Positions 17,961 to 27,167 of a stretch of 64,000 nucleotides of DNA are shown piece after piece. Numbering within the stretch: the first letter of the stretch is position 1; every line of letters starts with the position of its first letter. The notes under the pieces were generated by a model. That model was not told where the DNA came from, searched no databases, and saw only the letters and a program-made list of their open reading frames with translations. Source of the DNA: Congregibacter variabilis (GTDB taxonomy: Bacteria; Pseudomonadota; Gammaproteobacteria; Pseudomonadales; Halieaceae); assembly GCF_045689235.1 (NCBI RefSeq), contig NZ_CP136864.1, forward strand, positions 868,001 through 932,000, in the 5' to 3' direction. Made by a program: the position numbers and the translations under genes.

Positions 17961-19027
17961 GCGGCTTGCTCGATACCGTCGTTGGACGAAACGCTGTCGA
18001 GGAACTCGGCGATGTTGGCGTAGGCCTCCTCTGCTTCGGCCAACTCCGGTGTGAACATCTGCCAGACATGACACATATTGGGCCAGGTTTGCAGCACGAC
18101 CGGCGATTCGGCTGCCTGCGCCTTTGCCGCATAGCGCCGTGCATCATCGAGCAACATTTCCGAGTCACTGGCTTGCACAAGAATGGGGGGTAAGTCCGCG
18201 AGTGAGCCGCGCAAAGGCGATATGCGAGGGTCAGCCGGGAGCATCCTCGATGTTGCCCAGGTGTACCAAAGCAGGAACATCGATGGCACCTTGGTCAACG
18301 CACCAAATGCAGGTCCCAGCATCGCATCGCTGGCAATGTTGCTGCGCAGACTCGGCGCGTCCAGTACAGCGTCCGTAGCCGGCGACAGCGCAATACCCGC
18401 GTCGGCTTGGCGCAGGCCCTGATCGCGAACCCAGGCCAGGAGCGAAAGCGTGAGATTGCCGCCGGCGGAATCCCCCGCGACCACCAGTGTCTGCGCCGAT
18501 TCACGTCCCTCAGGGCCGTTTTCCAGAATCCAGCGATAAGCCCGGCGACAGTCTTCGATACCTTCGATGCGCTTGTGCTCAGGCATCAGCCGATAATCGA
18601 GCGCAAACACCGCGGCGCCGGTCAGTCGCGCAAGGCGGTCAGTAATGGGCCGGTGGCTCAGGGGGCTGCCGGCTATGAAGGCGCCGCCGTGTAGATACAA
18701 AACTCTCCGCCCGCTGTCACAGTTGGGCGCCAGCACCCATTCACCGCGCAGCTCAGGATTAGAAAGTGGGAGAAACTCACTCTTATAGCTACGCTCAGCC
18801 CCCAGCTTGTCCATGAATGCTCGAATAGCCCGCACCCGTTGTCGACCGCGGCCATGAGACCCCTGTGCGAACTCACTTAAGGAAGCGAGCACAGATTGCA
18901 TCGCCTCGCTCGGCGCCTGCGCGCTGTGCCGAGGGACAGGCTGATCGAGATACGACAGGTTCTCACCACGCAAAACAAGGTAAGAAAACATCACGAACGC
19001 CACGATGGTGATAGCAAGCCAAAACAT
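17957..19027 (-). CDS. Alpha/beta hydrolase, hormone-sensitive-lipase-type esterase
   Basis: 356 residues. The N-terminus has a membrane anchor (LAITIVAFVMFSYLVL, about 3-18), so the catalytic domain is membrane-tethered. The oxyanion motif HGGAF, the nucleophile motif GDSAGGN, an Asp in QASDSEMLLDDA and a His in NMCHVWQ form the usual esterase set. It probably cleaves short- to medium-chain esters. It is first in a coupled operon with the PlsC-like acyltransferase (4-bp overlap), so acyl-ester turnover is a plausible theme. The 169-bp gap upstream is divergent with the 119-residue small protein and must hold promoters for both. Confidence 0.85.
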   Translation of the reverse strand: MFWLAITIVAFVMFSYLVLRGENLSYLDQPVPRHSAQAPSEAMQSVLASLSEFAQGSHGRGRQRVRAIRAFMDKLGAERSYKSEFLPLSNPELRGEWVLAPNCDSGRRVLYLHGGAFIAGSPLSHRPITDRLARLTGAAVFALDYRLMPEHKRIEGIEDCRRAYRWILENGPEGRESAQTLVVAGDSAGGNLTLSLLAWVRDQGLRQADAGIALSPATDAVLDAPSLRSNIASDAMLGPAFGALTKVPSMFLLWYTWATSRMLPADPRISPLRGSLADLPPILVQASDSEMLLDDARRYAAKAQAAESPVVLQTWPNMCHVWQMFTPELAEAEEAYANIAEFLDSVSSNDGIEQAA

Positions 19028-19196
19028 ACAATTAACTCCGGGAGATTACATAAGCGTGGGGATTATCCCAGATACAGGTAGGGCGGAACCACCAAATCAG
19101 GCGCTATAATGAGCTGCACCCGACATTTGGTCAGTTAGAATCCAAAACTCTGACGCCCGGGCAGCATAATGAGGCACTTACCCGTCAAATACTGCA

Positions 19197-19556
19197 ATGA
19201 CTGACAAGGACAACAAAAAGCCGAAGCTTGGCACCAAAACCAAGGCGGCTATGCGTCGTGAGCTGGAACAGGCCACTGCGCAGTTTTTACAGGTGGGGGG
19301 CGAGGTAGATAACGTTCCTCGGGGCGCTACCGCCTGGGAGCCTGGTCAGCGGCCGCCCCCTTCCCGCCCATTGTTTACTGAACCACCCAGCGAGCGAACA
19401 CCCGTGCCAGAAGTTGTGGCAACCATCGAGGCTCGACGAGAGTCCCTCAAGGAATCTCGCAAACCAGCGTCTAAACGGGGATTCAAAAGATCCCGAAAAC
19501 AGGTCATCTATGATGACTTTGGCGAACCGTTGCGTCACGTGTGGGTCGACGATTAG
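19197..19556 (+). CDS. Small conserved-looking charged protein of unknown function
   Basis: 119 residues, highly charged, no Cys, no membrane segment. The core QATAQFLQVGGEVDNVP resembles the short conserved segment of SutA-like RNA-polymerase-binding proteins of Pseudomonas (a helix, then GG-V-x-x-V), but the rest does not match well, so I only raise that possibility. The middle is Pro-rich and the C-terminus is basic, then acidic (YDDFGEPLRHVWVDD). It probably has little fixed structure. It is a single gene in front of the SRPBCC-SDR fusion, 52 bp apart on the same strand. Confidence 0.6.
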   Translation: MTDKDNKKPKLGTKTKAAMRRELEQATAQFLQVGGEVDNVPRGATAWEPGQRPPPSRPLFTEPPSERTPVPEVVATIEARRESLKESRKPASKRGFKRSRKQVIYDDFGEPLRHVWVDD

Positions 19557-19608
19557 GCCCACAGCGATCGGTGCGCAATGCCCATCCGGTGAACTGAAGA
19601 AGGCCCAA

Positions 19609-21063
19609 ATGCGTAATCACCACCACACGCACATAGAGTTCACAGGTACCATGATCAGCCTCACGCAAACTATCCGCGTCGCGCGCCCCATCGACGAATG
19701 CTTCGATTACGCGGCGGATTTTCGCACCACCCCTGAGTGGGATGCGACCGCCTACAAAGCAAAAAAGCTCACTGAAGGCCCCGTAGGACTTGGATCACGC
19801 TTTGCGGTGCGCTGCCGCCTACCACTGGGATCCATCGAACTTCTCTACACCATAACCGAGTTCGAGCCAGGTCAGCTGGTGACTTTACAAGCCGACAGTT
19901 GGCTGTTTTCGGCGGTAGACACTATCGCTTTCGAAGAAGATCAGGGCCAGACTCGCATTGATTATCATGCAGACTTCAGCTTCAAAATGCCTTTTGCAGC
20001 GCTTGAAGGAGCCCTCAAAAGTGGCATGCAAGGCATGGGGAAGGCTGCCCTGCGTGGACTCCAGCGCGCTCTGGAAGACAACAATTCGGCTCCGCAGATT
20101 TCCTCTGGCAGCGCCACGGCAGACCGTTTGCTCTGGCCGGGACTCGCCATGTTTAGCAAGTGGGGCTACCGCCGGGGCCGCAAACGCTGGCTCCCCATGA
20201 GCGCCTCACTCAAGGGCAAACGCATGATCGTTACCGGGGCGAGTTCAGGACTTGGTCTGGCTACTGCGCGAGAACTTGCACAGCGTGGTGCAGAATTAAT
20301 TCTCGTCATGCGCAATCCAGAGCGTGCTGAGGCTGTAGTGAAAGAGCTATCGGCCGAAACCGGCAACAGCGCCATCCGTTATGAACTTGCAGACCTTTCG
20401 CTGATGGCGGACGTTGATGCCCTGGCTCAGCGCCTCTTGGAGGATGGAAAACCTATCGATGTACTAGTGAATAACGCCGGCGCCCTGTTCAATGATTGGG
20501 GACAAACCAGTGAAGGCCTGGAGCAAAGCTTTGCCCTGCTCCTGCTAAGTCCCTGGCGTCTTACCCGTGCACTGCATCCCCTGCTTAAAGCTGCGGGACA
20601 GTCGCGAGTTGTCAACGTGGTGTCAGGAGGAATGTATTCGCAAAAGCTTCGCGTAGATCGCCTGGAGGCGACTGCTGACAATTACGCCGGGGCAACCGCG
20701 TATGCCCGATGCAAGCGCGCACTGACGGTGGTGAGCGAAGAGTGGGCAAAAAACTGGGCCTCCGATGGCATTGTTGTCAACGCAATGCATCCCGGCTGGG
20801 CTGATACGCCGGGCGTTGAAACTGCCTTACCTGCGTTCCACACGCTCACGCGCTTCATTTTGCGCTCTCCAGAAGAAGGTGCCGATACGATTATCTGGCT
20901 CAGCGCGGCATCCGAAGCGGCTGGCGTCAGTGGCAAGCTATTTCTCGACCGTGAGCCCCGCACCACACACCTGCTGTCGCGCACCCGGGAAGACCCCGCC
21001 GAGCGGGTAAAGCTCATGGACTACCTGGACGCCTTTGACGCTGCGCAAAAAGCCGTGGCCTGA
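19609..21063 (+). CDS. Fusion protein: SRPBCC (START-like) domain plus short-chain dehydrogenase/reductase
   Basis: 484 residues from the ATG at 19609, preceded by AGAAGG at good spacing; an ATG at 19651 is an alternative. Residues about 15-165 form an SRPBCC polyketide-cyclase-like ligand-binding domain (SLTQTIRVARPIDECFDYAA). A linker follows, and residues about 200-480 are a complete SDR with the NAD(P) motif TGASSGLGLA, the NNAG motif and the active-site Ser/Tyr-x3-Lys (VSGGMY, then YARCKRA). SRPBCC domains bind hydrophobic ligands, so the fusion may hand a lipid-like substrate to the reductase. The order of domains is unusual; the substrate is unknown. Confidence 0.8.
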   Translation: MRNHHHTHIEFTGTMISLTQTIRVARPIDECFDYAADFRTTPEWDATAYKAKKLTEGPVGLGSRFAVRCRLPLGSIELLYTITEFEPGQLVTLQADSWLFSAVDTIAFEEDQGQTRIDYHADFSFKMPFAALEGALKSGMQGMGKAALRGLQRALEDNNSAPQISSGSATADRLLWPGLAMFSKWGYRRGRKRWLPMSASLKGKRMIVTGASSGLGLATARELAQRGAELILVMRNPERAEAVVKELSAETGNSAIRYELADLSLMADVDALAQRLLEDGKPIDVLVNNAGALFNDWGQTSEGLEQSFALLLLSPWRLTRALHPLLKAAGQSRVVNVVSGGMYSQKLRVDRLEATADNYAGATAYARCKRALTVVSEEWAKNWASDGIVVNAMHPGWADTPGVETALPAFHTLTRFILRSPEEGADTIIWLSAASEAAGVSGKLFLDREPRTTHLLSRTREDPAERVKLMDYLDAFDAAQKAVA

Positions 21064-21102
21064 ATCAGCTCTGCCTGTCAAAACAGAACCCAGCAGGCTC
21101 AG

Positions 21103-21186
21103 CTATTTTCCAAAGGCGATAAGCGCAAGGGTGCCATAGCCAACCAGCAGTGCAATTGCGATGAACCCTGCAGTTTTCCAGGTCAT
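21103..21186 (-). CDS. Possible 27-residue single-span membrane microprotein
   Basis: An ATG two bases after the stop of the acyl-CoA dehydrogenase gene opens a 27-codon frame, MTWKTAGFIAIALLVGYGTL followed by ALIAFGK, ending with TAG at 21103. The sequence is one hydrophobic helix with a Lys at each end, as in true small membrane proteins. It has no strong ribosome-binding site; translation would rely on re-initiation from the upstream gene. It could also be a chance frame. Confidence 0.35.
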   Translation of the reverse strand: MTWKTAGFIAIALLVGYGTLALIAFGK

Positions 21187-21188
21187 CG

Positions 21189-22325
21189 TTACGCTGCTGC
21201 GTCTATGTCTTGCCGATCAACCAGCAAATCTGCAAGTGCAGCGCGATGCCAGGAAGCGTCACCCCACAGGAGCTGGCTGTGCTTTTGGCGCTTGAAGTAG
21301 AGATGGACAAAGCACTCCCAGGTAAACCCTATTCCCCCATGCATCTGTACGGTTCGCCCGGAGGCAAATGCCGCCGTATCGCTGGCAGACGCTTTAGCCA
21401 TGTGCGCTAGCTCCCGGGCGCGCTCAGGCTCATGGTCCAGGGCGCAGGCCGCGCTATACACAAGCGACTTGCTTTCATCGATGGCTATCATGACGTTAAC
21501 CAGGTCATGCTTTACTGCCTGAAAGAAGCCCAGAGACCGGTCGAACTGCTTACGCTGCTGCGCATACTCGACGGTAGTCTGCAGCAGCCACTCGGCCGCC
21601 CCCACCATGTCGGCGCTAATCAACATCCACATAGCCGGCAGGGCCGCCTCCCAGGCCGCAGCGGCATCAGCATCAATTCGCTGGGCAGCGACATCATTAA
21701 AGCTAACCCTCGCCTGATCCCGCGTTAGATCAATGATCGCGTCCTGACGAATCTCGACGCCCTCGGCGTCACAGGCGACCCAGAATAACGCGGGATGCCC
21801 ATTGTCCAGCGCCATAACCAGCAGGTGATCACACTTGCCCGCGTCCTGAACAAAACAAGCAAGCCCCTGCAGTTTCCCATCTACCACCTGAACCGCACCC
21901 GGCGTTGAATCACCAGAGGCGCCCATCACCGCAATCGTGGCAGCAGACCCTTCTGCTATTGCCGCCAAAGCGGACTCTCCGGCGTCTTTACACGCTGCGA
22001 GTACCGCCGTGGTCTGCAAAGTACTCAACAAGGGTGACGGAAACGCAGCGCGGCCGTTCTCTTCAAGTAGTGCAGCAACGGCAACCCAGGGAAGACCCAC
22101 ACCACCCGCACTCTCCGGCACCGCCAGCGACGTCCAGCCCAGCGCCACCATTTCGTCCCACAATTCCTTTCGCCACTTCACTTCTGGCGCTCGCTCAGGT
22201 ACGTAGGCGTCGGCTACCAGCGCATGCAATTGATCAACGGGCAGTTTCTCGGCAAAGAAACGCCGCGCACCGTCTTTGAGCATCCCGGCTTCTTCTTCAA
22301 AGCCGTAGTTCTTGGGTTGAGCCAC
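21189..22325 (-). CDS. Acyl-CoA dehydrogenase family protein
   Basis: 378 residues, no signal peptide. It has the acyl-CoA dehydrogenase order: N-terminal helical domain (WDEMVALGWTSLAVPESAGG), middle beta domain and C-terminal helical domain with the flavin-contact motif VQMHGGIGFTWE. It oxidises an acyl-CoA at the alpha-beta bond with FAD, passing electrons to ETF. Of the two adjacent dehydrogenases this is the more divergent one, lacking the usual YGG-type middle-domain signature, as is common for the partner subunit in heteromeric steroid or branched-chain dehydrogenases (FadE-type pairs). It lies 27 bp downstream of the second dehydrogenase gene. Confidence 0.85.
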   Translation of the reverse strand: MAQPKNYGFEEEAGMLKDGARRFFAEKLPVDQLHALVADAYVPERAPEVKWRKELWDEMVALGWTSLAVPESAGGVGLPWVAVAALLEENGRAAFPSPLLSTLQTTAVLAACKDAGESALAAIAEGSAATIAVMGASGDSTPGAVQVVDGKLQGLACFVQDAGKCDHLLVMALDNGHPALFWVACDAEGVEIRQDAIIDLTRDQARVSFNDVAAQRIDADAAAAWEAALPAMWMLISADMVGAAEWLLQTTVEYAQQRKQFDRSLGFFQAVKHDLVNVMIAIDESKSLVYSAACALDHEPERARELAHMAKASASDTAAFASGRTVQMHGGIGFTWECFVHLYFKRQKHSQLLWGDASWHRAALADLLVDRQDIDAAA

Positions 22326-22352
22326 AGTTATCTCCTTATGTCGCCGAGCAAT

Positions 22353-23588
22353 CTACTTCGACTTGGCGAGTCCTAAAACTCGCTCGCCTAGAATATTTCG
22401 TTGAATTTCGCTGGTACCTGCGGCGATGGTCATACCGTAGGAGTTCATATAAGCGAGCGGCCATTGACCACGCGCAGGAGCATTCTCATCGGCCAGATAA
22501 AGACTGGCCGCGGGACCTTCAACTTCCAGCGCAAGGGCGGCCGTGTCCTGAGCAATCTCAGATGCCAGCAACTTGTTTTGCAAAGGCAAACGCATAGGAT
22601 GGTCCGTAAGTGCGGGAACGCGCGCACGACGTTGATGTTCCTTCAGCGCCTCTTCGCGAATCAATTGCCGGACCATACGATCTCTGAGCAGGGGGTCGTC
22701 AGAAGCCCGCCCTGCACCACGAACCGTGTTACTGGCCAGTTCCATAACATTGCGAGCACTGATGGACAGGGAGCTCTTACTTTTGAGGCCTCCGGCACGC
22801 GGTGTCACCAGCTCACCGGCGCCACGCTCGTGTAGCAGCGTGGTCATAGCCACCTGCCAGCCCTTGCCCAGCTCATCCAAACGGTAGCTGTCGTCCACTT
22901 CCAGATCTTCAAACAGCACTTCGTTAAAGCCCGTTTCGCCGGTCATTTTGATCAGCGGCCGCACCGTTACGCCTTTACCCAGCGCTGAAGCAATAGGCAC
23001 CACAAAGTACGACAGGCCCTCGTACTTATGCCCCTTATCCGTACGCAAAAGAATAATCATCCACTCGGCGAAGTGCGCCAAACTGGTCCACACCTTGTGG
23101 CCGTTGATGACCCACTTGTCTCCCTTGCGTTCGGCAAAGGTTTGCACGTTTGCCAGATCAGAGCCCGCACCAGGCTCACTAAACCCCTGGCACCAGATGT
23201 CTTCGCCAGAGAACAGCCTGGGCAACAAGCGCTGCTTTAACGCTTCGTTGGCATGATAAAAAACCGTTGGTGCGGCCATCCCCAGACCAATGACGTTGGG
23301 GTAGTAAGGCGTACGCGCCGCCACCAGTTCCTCGTTTGCCACTCGCTGGCAGTCTTTTCGACCGCCCCCACCGACTTCCTTTGGATAATCACAGCCCACA
23401 AGTCCGGCGTCATAGGCTGACTTCTGCCAGCTCTGGAGATACTCCATCTGCTCGGAGGTCATGATTTCTAGCGGAGACAGTGGCAGCCGTACCGACGGCT
23501 CACCCGGGTGATTCTTCGCTATCCATTCTTTGCAGTAGCTTCGAAATTCAGCCTGCTCTGCATTGTCTTTGCGTTCACTATCCGACAT
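22353..23588 (-). CDS. Acyl-CoA dehydrogenase family protein
   Basis: 411 residues. Family motifs are clear: CQGFSEPGAGSDLANVQT (FAD and substrate loop), WVINGHKVWTSLAHFAEW, and the C-terminal MTIAAGTSEIQRNILGERVLG. It should oxidise an acyl-CoA in the cytoplasm. It is the upstream member of a two-gene unit with the shorter dehydrogenase at 21189-22325 (27-bp gap). Such adjacent non-identical pairs often form alpha2beta2 enzymes acting on bulky substrates such as sterol side chains; that is inference from arrangement only. Confidence 0.87.
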   Translation of the reverse strand: MSDSERKDNAEQAEFRSYCKEWIAKNHPGEPSVRLPLSPLEIMTSEQMEYLQSWQKSAYDAGLVGCDYPKEVGGGGRKDCQRVANEELVAARTPYYPNVIGLGMAAPTVFYHANEALKQRLLPRLFSGEDIWCQGFSEPGAGSDLANVQTFAERKGDKWVINGHKVWTSLAHFAEWMIILLRTDKGHKYEGLSYFVVPIASALGKGVTVRPLIKMTGETGFNEVLFEDLEVDDSYRLDELGKGWQVAMTTLLHERGAGELVTPRAGGLKSKSSLSISARNVMELASNTVRGAGRASDDPLLRDRMVRQLIREEALKEHQRRARVPALTDHPMRLPLQNKLLASEIAQDTAALALEVEGPAASLYLADENAPARGQWPLAYMNSYGMTIAAGTSEIQRNILGERVLGLAKSK

Positions 23589-23649
23589 TTAGCAATCCTC
23601 GTTCGCTCTTAACGTTGGCTATGCTGAAACCACAGCGATAACACGCAGT

Positions 23650-25068
23650 TTATTTGCGGTAGTTCAGTGCTGGCTCGCGATCGCCCAGTAGTGCCTCATA
23701 TTCAAAATCACCTCCGCGGCGCTCTTCGAACTCTGCCCGGGCAGCATCTCGAAGGGCTTTATCGCTGTACATCTTTACCGCCGCACTGCTGAGCGCTTTG
23801 GCCGCTAAATTAGCGCCTTGAAAACCTACCGAGGTTCCCGCTGCAGCGACAGCCTGCCAGCTGTGGCCTGCAGTACCGGGTACATAGCCGGCAATACTTG
23901 CACCCACGGTAGGCACGGCAATAGATACGTCTCCAACGTCCGTAGATCCATAACCAAGGGAGACACTGTAGGGCTGTATCTCACCCTGAGAACCTAAACT
24001 CAGCGATGGATCATCAAAGCTCTCATAGATAGTCTCGGCAAAGCGCTGCTCTTCATCGCTGTACTCAATACCGCCAATATCGCGCAATGTGGCGTCCATC
24101 ATCTTATGCAGTGTCTCATTGACCAGCACCGGATGATTCCCGTGGATAATCTCCACTTCCAGATTCGTTCCCGTGCCCTGTGCAGCACCACGCGCCGCTG
24201 CCTCAAGCCGCTCCCACAATGACCTAACGGTCTTTGCCTCTGGATGACGGAGGTAGTAAAAAACTTCCGCATAATCAGGAACCACATTCGGCGCATTACC
24301 ACCGGAGGTGATTACATAATGAATGCGCGTCTGTTGCGGTACATGTTCGCGCATCATGTTGACCATATAGTTCATAGCCTCCACGCCATCCAGCGCTGAT
24401 CGCCCGCGCTCTGGTGCACCTGCTGCATGGGCTGACACACCTCTAAAGCGAAACTTTGCTGAGCGATTTGCCAGGGTCGTGCGCGCCGCCGCCGAATTAC
24501 GATCCGAGGGATGCCAATGCATAGCGAAGTCCACATCATCGAAGAGCCCTGCTCGTACCATGTAGACTTTACCGCTGCCGCCCTCTTCGGCAGGTGTTCC
24601 GTAGAAACGAATCGTCCCGGGGGTACCCGTGCTGGCCAGCCATTCCTTCACGGCAATTGCCGCTGCCGCCGAGCCGGCACCAAACAGATTGTGCCCGCAG
24701 GCGTGACCGGCTGCTTTTGTTTCAATAAGGCTTCTGGTGGGTACGGAATCCTGAGTAATGCCGGGAAGAGCGTCAAACTCACCGAGAATTGCGATCACCG
24801 GTCCGCCGTCGCCATAGCTTGCGACAAACGCCGTGGGGATATCAGCGACGCCGCTCTCTACTTTAAATCCCGCAGCCGCCAATTGATTCTGCAACAGCTC
24901 GCTGCTGCGAGTTTCCTGATAACCAACTTCGGCAAACTCCCAAAGAGATCTCGCGGTCTGCGCCGTTTGTTCGTAATTGGCATTGAGCCAGTCAAGGTGT
25001 GCAGAATTTTGTGCGGTCGCTACTGTGCTTAATGCTGTCAGTAACAGACCGAGGGCTAACTTTTGCAT
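23650..25068 (-). CDS. Secreted M20-family amidohydrolase (AbgB-like)
   Basis: 472 residues with a signal peptide (about 1-19, ending VATAQ). M20 zinc ligands are visible in GHACGHNLFGAGS, PAEEGGSGK, FAMHWHPSD and near the C-terminus GTAGHSWQ. The dimerisation insert is present (about 210-330). AbgB-type enzymes split aminobenzoyl-glutamate and related N-acyl amino acids; an exported version points to scavenging of extracellular peptides or conjugates. It stands alone between the dehydrogenase pair and avtA on the same strand, with 61-bp and 91-bp gaps, and no transporter next to it. Confidence 0.85.
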   Translation of the reverse strand: MQKLALGLLLTALSTVATAQNSAHLDWLNANYEQTAQTARSLWEFAEVGYQETRSSELLQNQLAAAGFKVESGVADIPTAFVASYGDGGPVIAILGEFDALPGITQDSVPTRSLIETKAAGHACGHNLFGAGSAAAAIAVKEWLASTGTPGTIRFYGTPAEEGGSGKVYMVRAGLFDDVDFAMHWHPSDRNSAAARTTLANRSAKFRFRGVSAHAAGAPERGRSALDGVEAMNYMVNMMREHVPQQTRIHYVITSGGNAPNVVPDYAEVFYYLRHPEAKTVRSLWERLEAAARGAAQGTGTNLEVEIIHGNHPVLVNETLHKMMDATLRDIGGIEYSDEEQRFAETIYESFDDPSLSLGSQGEIQPYSVSLGYGSTDVGDVSIAVPTVGASIAGYVPGTAGHSWQAVAAAGTSVGFQGANLAAKALSSAAVKMYSDKALRDAARAEFEERRGGDFEYEALLGDREPALNYRK

Positions 25069-25159
25069 CTAGCATTCTCCATTATTGGTTTTTATTGCAG
25101 CTCACCGCCGCTATTTTAAATCATTCGGACTTACTAAAATTTGCCTCCACCACCGCCCT

Positions 25160-26419
25160 TCATGCCGCAGTGGCGTAGATTTTGTGAAGCTCCTCCATAA
25201 TCAGTGCGATTCCCGCCTCGATTGTTTGCCTATCGCCTGCGTACGATATTCGCAAACACTCCCGGCTATGCGGCCAATGGTCCTCACTGCCAATGAAAAA
25301 GTCGTTCCCGGGCAACACGATAACGCCGCGCTGCTTCAGGCGCTGGTAAAGCGCGAAGCTGTCGATGGGTAAATTCTCGCACCACAACCATAAGAAAAAT
25401 GCGCCCTCGGGCTTATGAATCCAAACCGGTAAGTCGCCACGGCCCGCCTCTACCGCGCGCACCGCAAGTTCTCGACGCTCCCTATAATAAGGTTGTATCT
25501 GTTGACGACAAAGCTGCAGCAGTGATCCGTCATCAAAGGAGCCCCGAAGCAACTGCGGACCAAGGGTACCGCAGGCAAGACTGACCACTGTGTTAGCTCG
25601 AGAAAAGGCCTGGGCGATCTTTGGACTCGCCACGACTATTCCACTGCGCACTCCGGGCAGCCCCAATTTGGACAGACTCAGCATCAGGACGCTGTTGTCA
25701 TTCCAAAATGCTGTGGCGGACTCATCTATCAACGCTGGAAACGGCTGGCCGTAGGCGCCGTCAATAATTAAGGGTATACCCCTGTCCTTGGCCAATCGAT
25801 CCAGTTCTGCGACTTCAGAATCGGAAACAACGTTGCCCGTCGGATTACTGGGCCGCGACACACAAAGCGCAGCGACAGTCTCAGGGAGCTGTAACGCCTC
25901 AAAGTCGACGTGGTACTTGAACTGGCCTTGATCCAGTCGTTCGATGCGAGGCTTTGTTGCAGAAAAGAAGTTCTCGCTGAGGCCGATATCGCGATAACCG
26001 ACATATTCCGGCGAGAGTGGTAGATGTATCTGGCGCGAACTGCCGTCAGAGGCTTCGCCGGCAAATAAATTGTAGAGCACAAAAAACGCAGACTGGCTGC
26101 CGTTGGCAAGGGCAATGTTCTCGGGACCTACGGACCACCCATATTCGCGCTGGAGAAACCGCGCCAACTCTTCACGAAAACCTCTGTCACCCTGCGGAGC
26201 CTGATAGACGCCCAGCAACTCATGACGCTGCTCCGGGTCTCCCGCGATAGCTGACAGACGATCCGAAAAAGCGGCCTGCACACTGTCTATGCGCCCCGGG
26301 TTTCCACCGCCCATAAAAAGCAGCGAAGGGTCATCGCTTAAGGCCGCACCAAGGTCCTCCATCAGACCACTGATACCGCTGTTGCCCGCAAATTTTTCGC
26401 CAAATCTGGAAAGCTGCAT
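25160..26419 (-). CDS. avtA: Valine--pyruvate aminotransferase
   Basis: 419 residues. Fold type I aminotransferase with the AvtA-type N-terminus (FGEKFAGNSGISGLMEDLG), FMGGGNPGRI, the SRPSNPTGNVV loop, DGAYGQPFP and the Schiff-base Lys in LMLSLSKLGLPGVRSG. It exchanges amino groups between valine (or alanine) and pyruvate, making alanine in the cytoplasm. The length and N-terminal signature match the AvtA family closely; MocR-like or kynurenine aminotransferases are unlikely because no DNA-binding domain is present. The gene is 92 bp downstream of slyX on the same strand. Confidence 0.9.
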   Translation of the reverse strand: MQLSRFGEKFAGNSGISGLMEDLGAALSDDPSLLFMGGGNPGRIDSVQAAFSDRLSAIAGDPEQRHELLGVYQAPQGDRGFREELARFLQREYGWSVGPENIALANGSQSAFFVLYNLFAGEASDGSSRQIHLPLSPEYVGYRDIGLSENFFSATKPRIERLDQGQFKYHVDFEALQLPETVAALCVSRPSNPTGNVVSDSEVAELDRLAKDRGIPLIIDGAYGQPFPALIDESATAFWNDNSVLMLSLSKLGLPGVRSGIVVASPKIAQAFSRANTVVSLACGTLGPQLLRGSFDDGSLLQLCRQQIQPYYRERRELAVRAVEAGRGDLPVWIHKPEGAFFLWLWCENLPIDSFALYQRLKQRGVIVLPGNDFFIGSEDHWPHSRECLRISYAGDRQTIEAGIALIMEELHKIYATAA

Positions 26420-26511
26420 AGTGAATATCTACCTAAGCTTGCGGCGCTGCGCACAAACCGTGCTCATCATGTGTTCAGCCATTCAGTGCCAAATGAACGA
26501 CGATGTAAAAC

Positions 26512-26748
26512 TCAGTAATGCGGCGGTTTCTCCACCTCGGCTGCACCGTCTCGGTGACTGCCGTTTTCCCGCAGCGCGCGTAACTGCTCACCCAGCAGAG
26601 CAACCTGTCGCTGGAGCATCAAAATATCCTGCTGCTGGCTAGCAAGGGCATCATTGAGACGCTGGACACTATCGCCCTGAAAAGCTATTTCAGCTTGCAG
26701 GGTCGCAATTTCAGCGCTTGTTCGATCGTCGTTCACGGGGTTCACCAC
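26512..26748 (-). CDS. slyX: SlyX family coiled-coil protein
   Basis: 78 residues, almost entirely one long amphipathic helix with leucine and glutamine heptads (IATLQAEIAFQGDSVQRLND, then LQRQVALLGEQLRAL) and the family's C-terminal PPHY. Size and ending match SlyX. The function remains unknown; homologues are small cytoplasmic coiled-coil proteins often encoded near slyD. Here it is divergent from the Sui1-type gene (50-bp gap). Confidence 0.88.
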   Translation of the reverse strand: MVNPVNDDRTSAEIATLQAEIAFQGDSVQRLNDALASQQQDILMLQRQVALLGEQLRALRENGSHRDGAAEVEKPPHY

Positions 26749-26798
26749 AGCACAAAGCGCTGTACCCTACACTGCCAGTCAACCAAGGAGCAACGTTC

Positions 26799-27167
26799 AT
26801 GGGTCGCAATGGGCAAGGAAAATCACGGCCGGTTTACAGCACGGACAAAGGCAGGCTCTGCCCCGACTGCGGTGTCGTCAAAGCCGACTGTCGCTGCCGC
26901 CTGCTCCAGGGCGACACCCCCAAAGGCGACGGCATCATTCGTCTTAAGCGCGAGACCAAAGGTCGAGGGGGTAAGGCGGTGACTCTGGTAACCGGGCTTC
27001 CTGATGACCCGGCTCAATTAAAGGATCGGGCCAAAGCCCTTAAGCAGCGCTGCAGCGTGGGCGGTGCGGTTAAAGATGGCGTAATCGAGATCCAGGGTGA
27101 CCAGCGAGAGCTCATAAAATCGGTGCTGGAAGCCGAAGGCTTCACTGTCAAATTCGCCGGGGGTTAG
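26799..27167 (+). CDS. yciH: Sui1/eIF1-like translation factor (YciH family)
   Basis: 122 residues from the ATG at 26799, preceded by AAGGAG at ideal spacing; the longer frame to 26718 is not needed. A short N-terminal part with Cys-x2-Cys...Cys-x-Cys (LCPDCGVVKADCRC) could bind zinc. The C-terminal ~75 residues form the eIF1 fold (RETKGRGGKAVTLVTGL, then CSVGGAVKDGVIEIQGD). Bacterial YciH affects start-codon selection and fidelity in vitro. It is followed by an AT-rich non-coding gap. Confidence 0.9.
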   Translation: MGRNGQGKSRPVYSTDKGRLCPDCGVVKADCRCRLLQGDTPKGDGIIRLKRETKGRGGKAVTLVTGLPDDPAQLKDRAKALKQRCSVGGAVKDGVIEIQGDQRELIKSVLEAEGFTVKFAGG

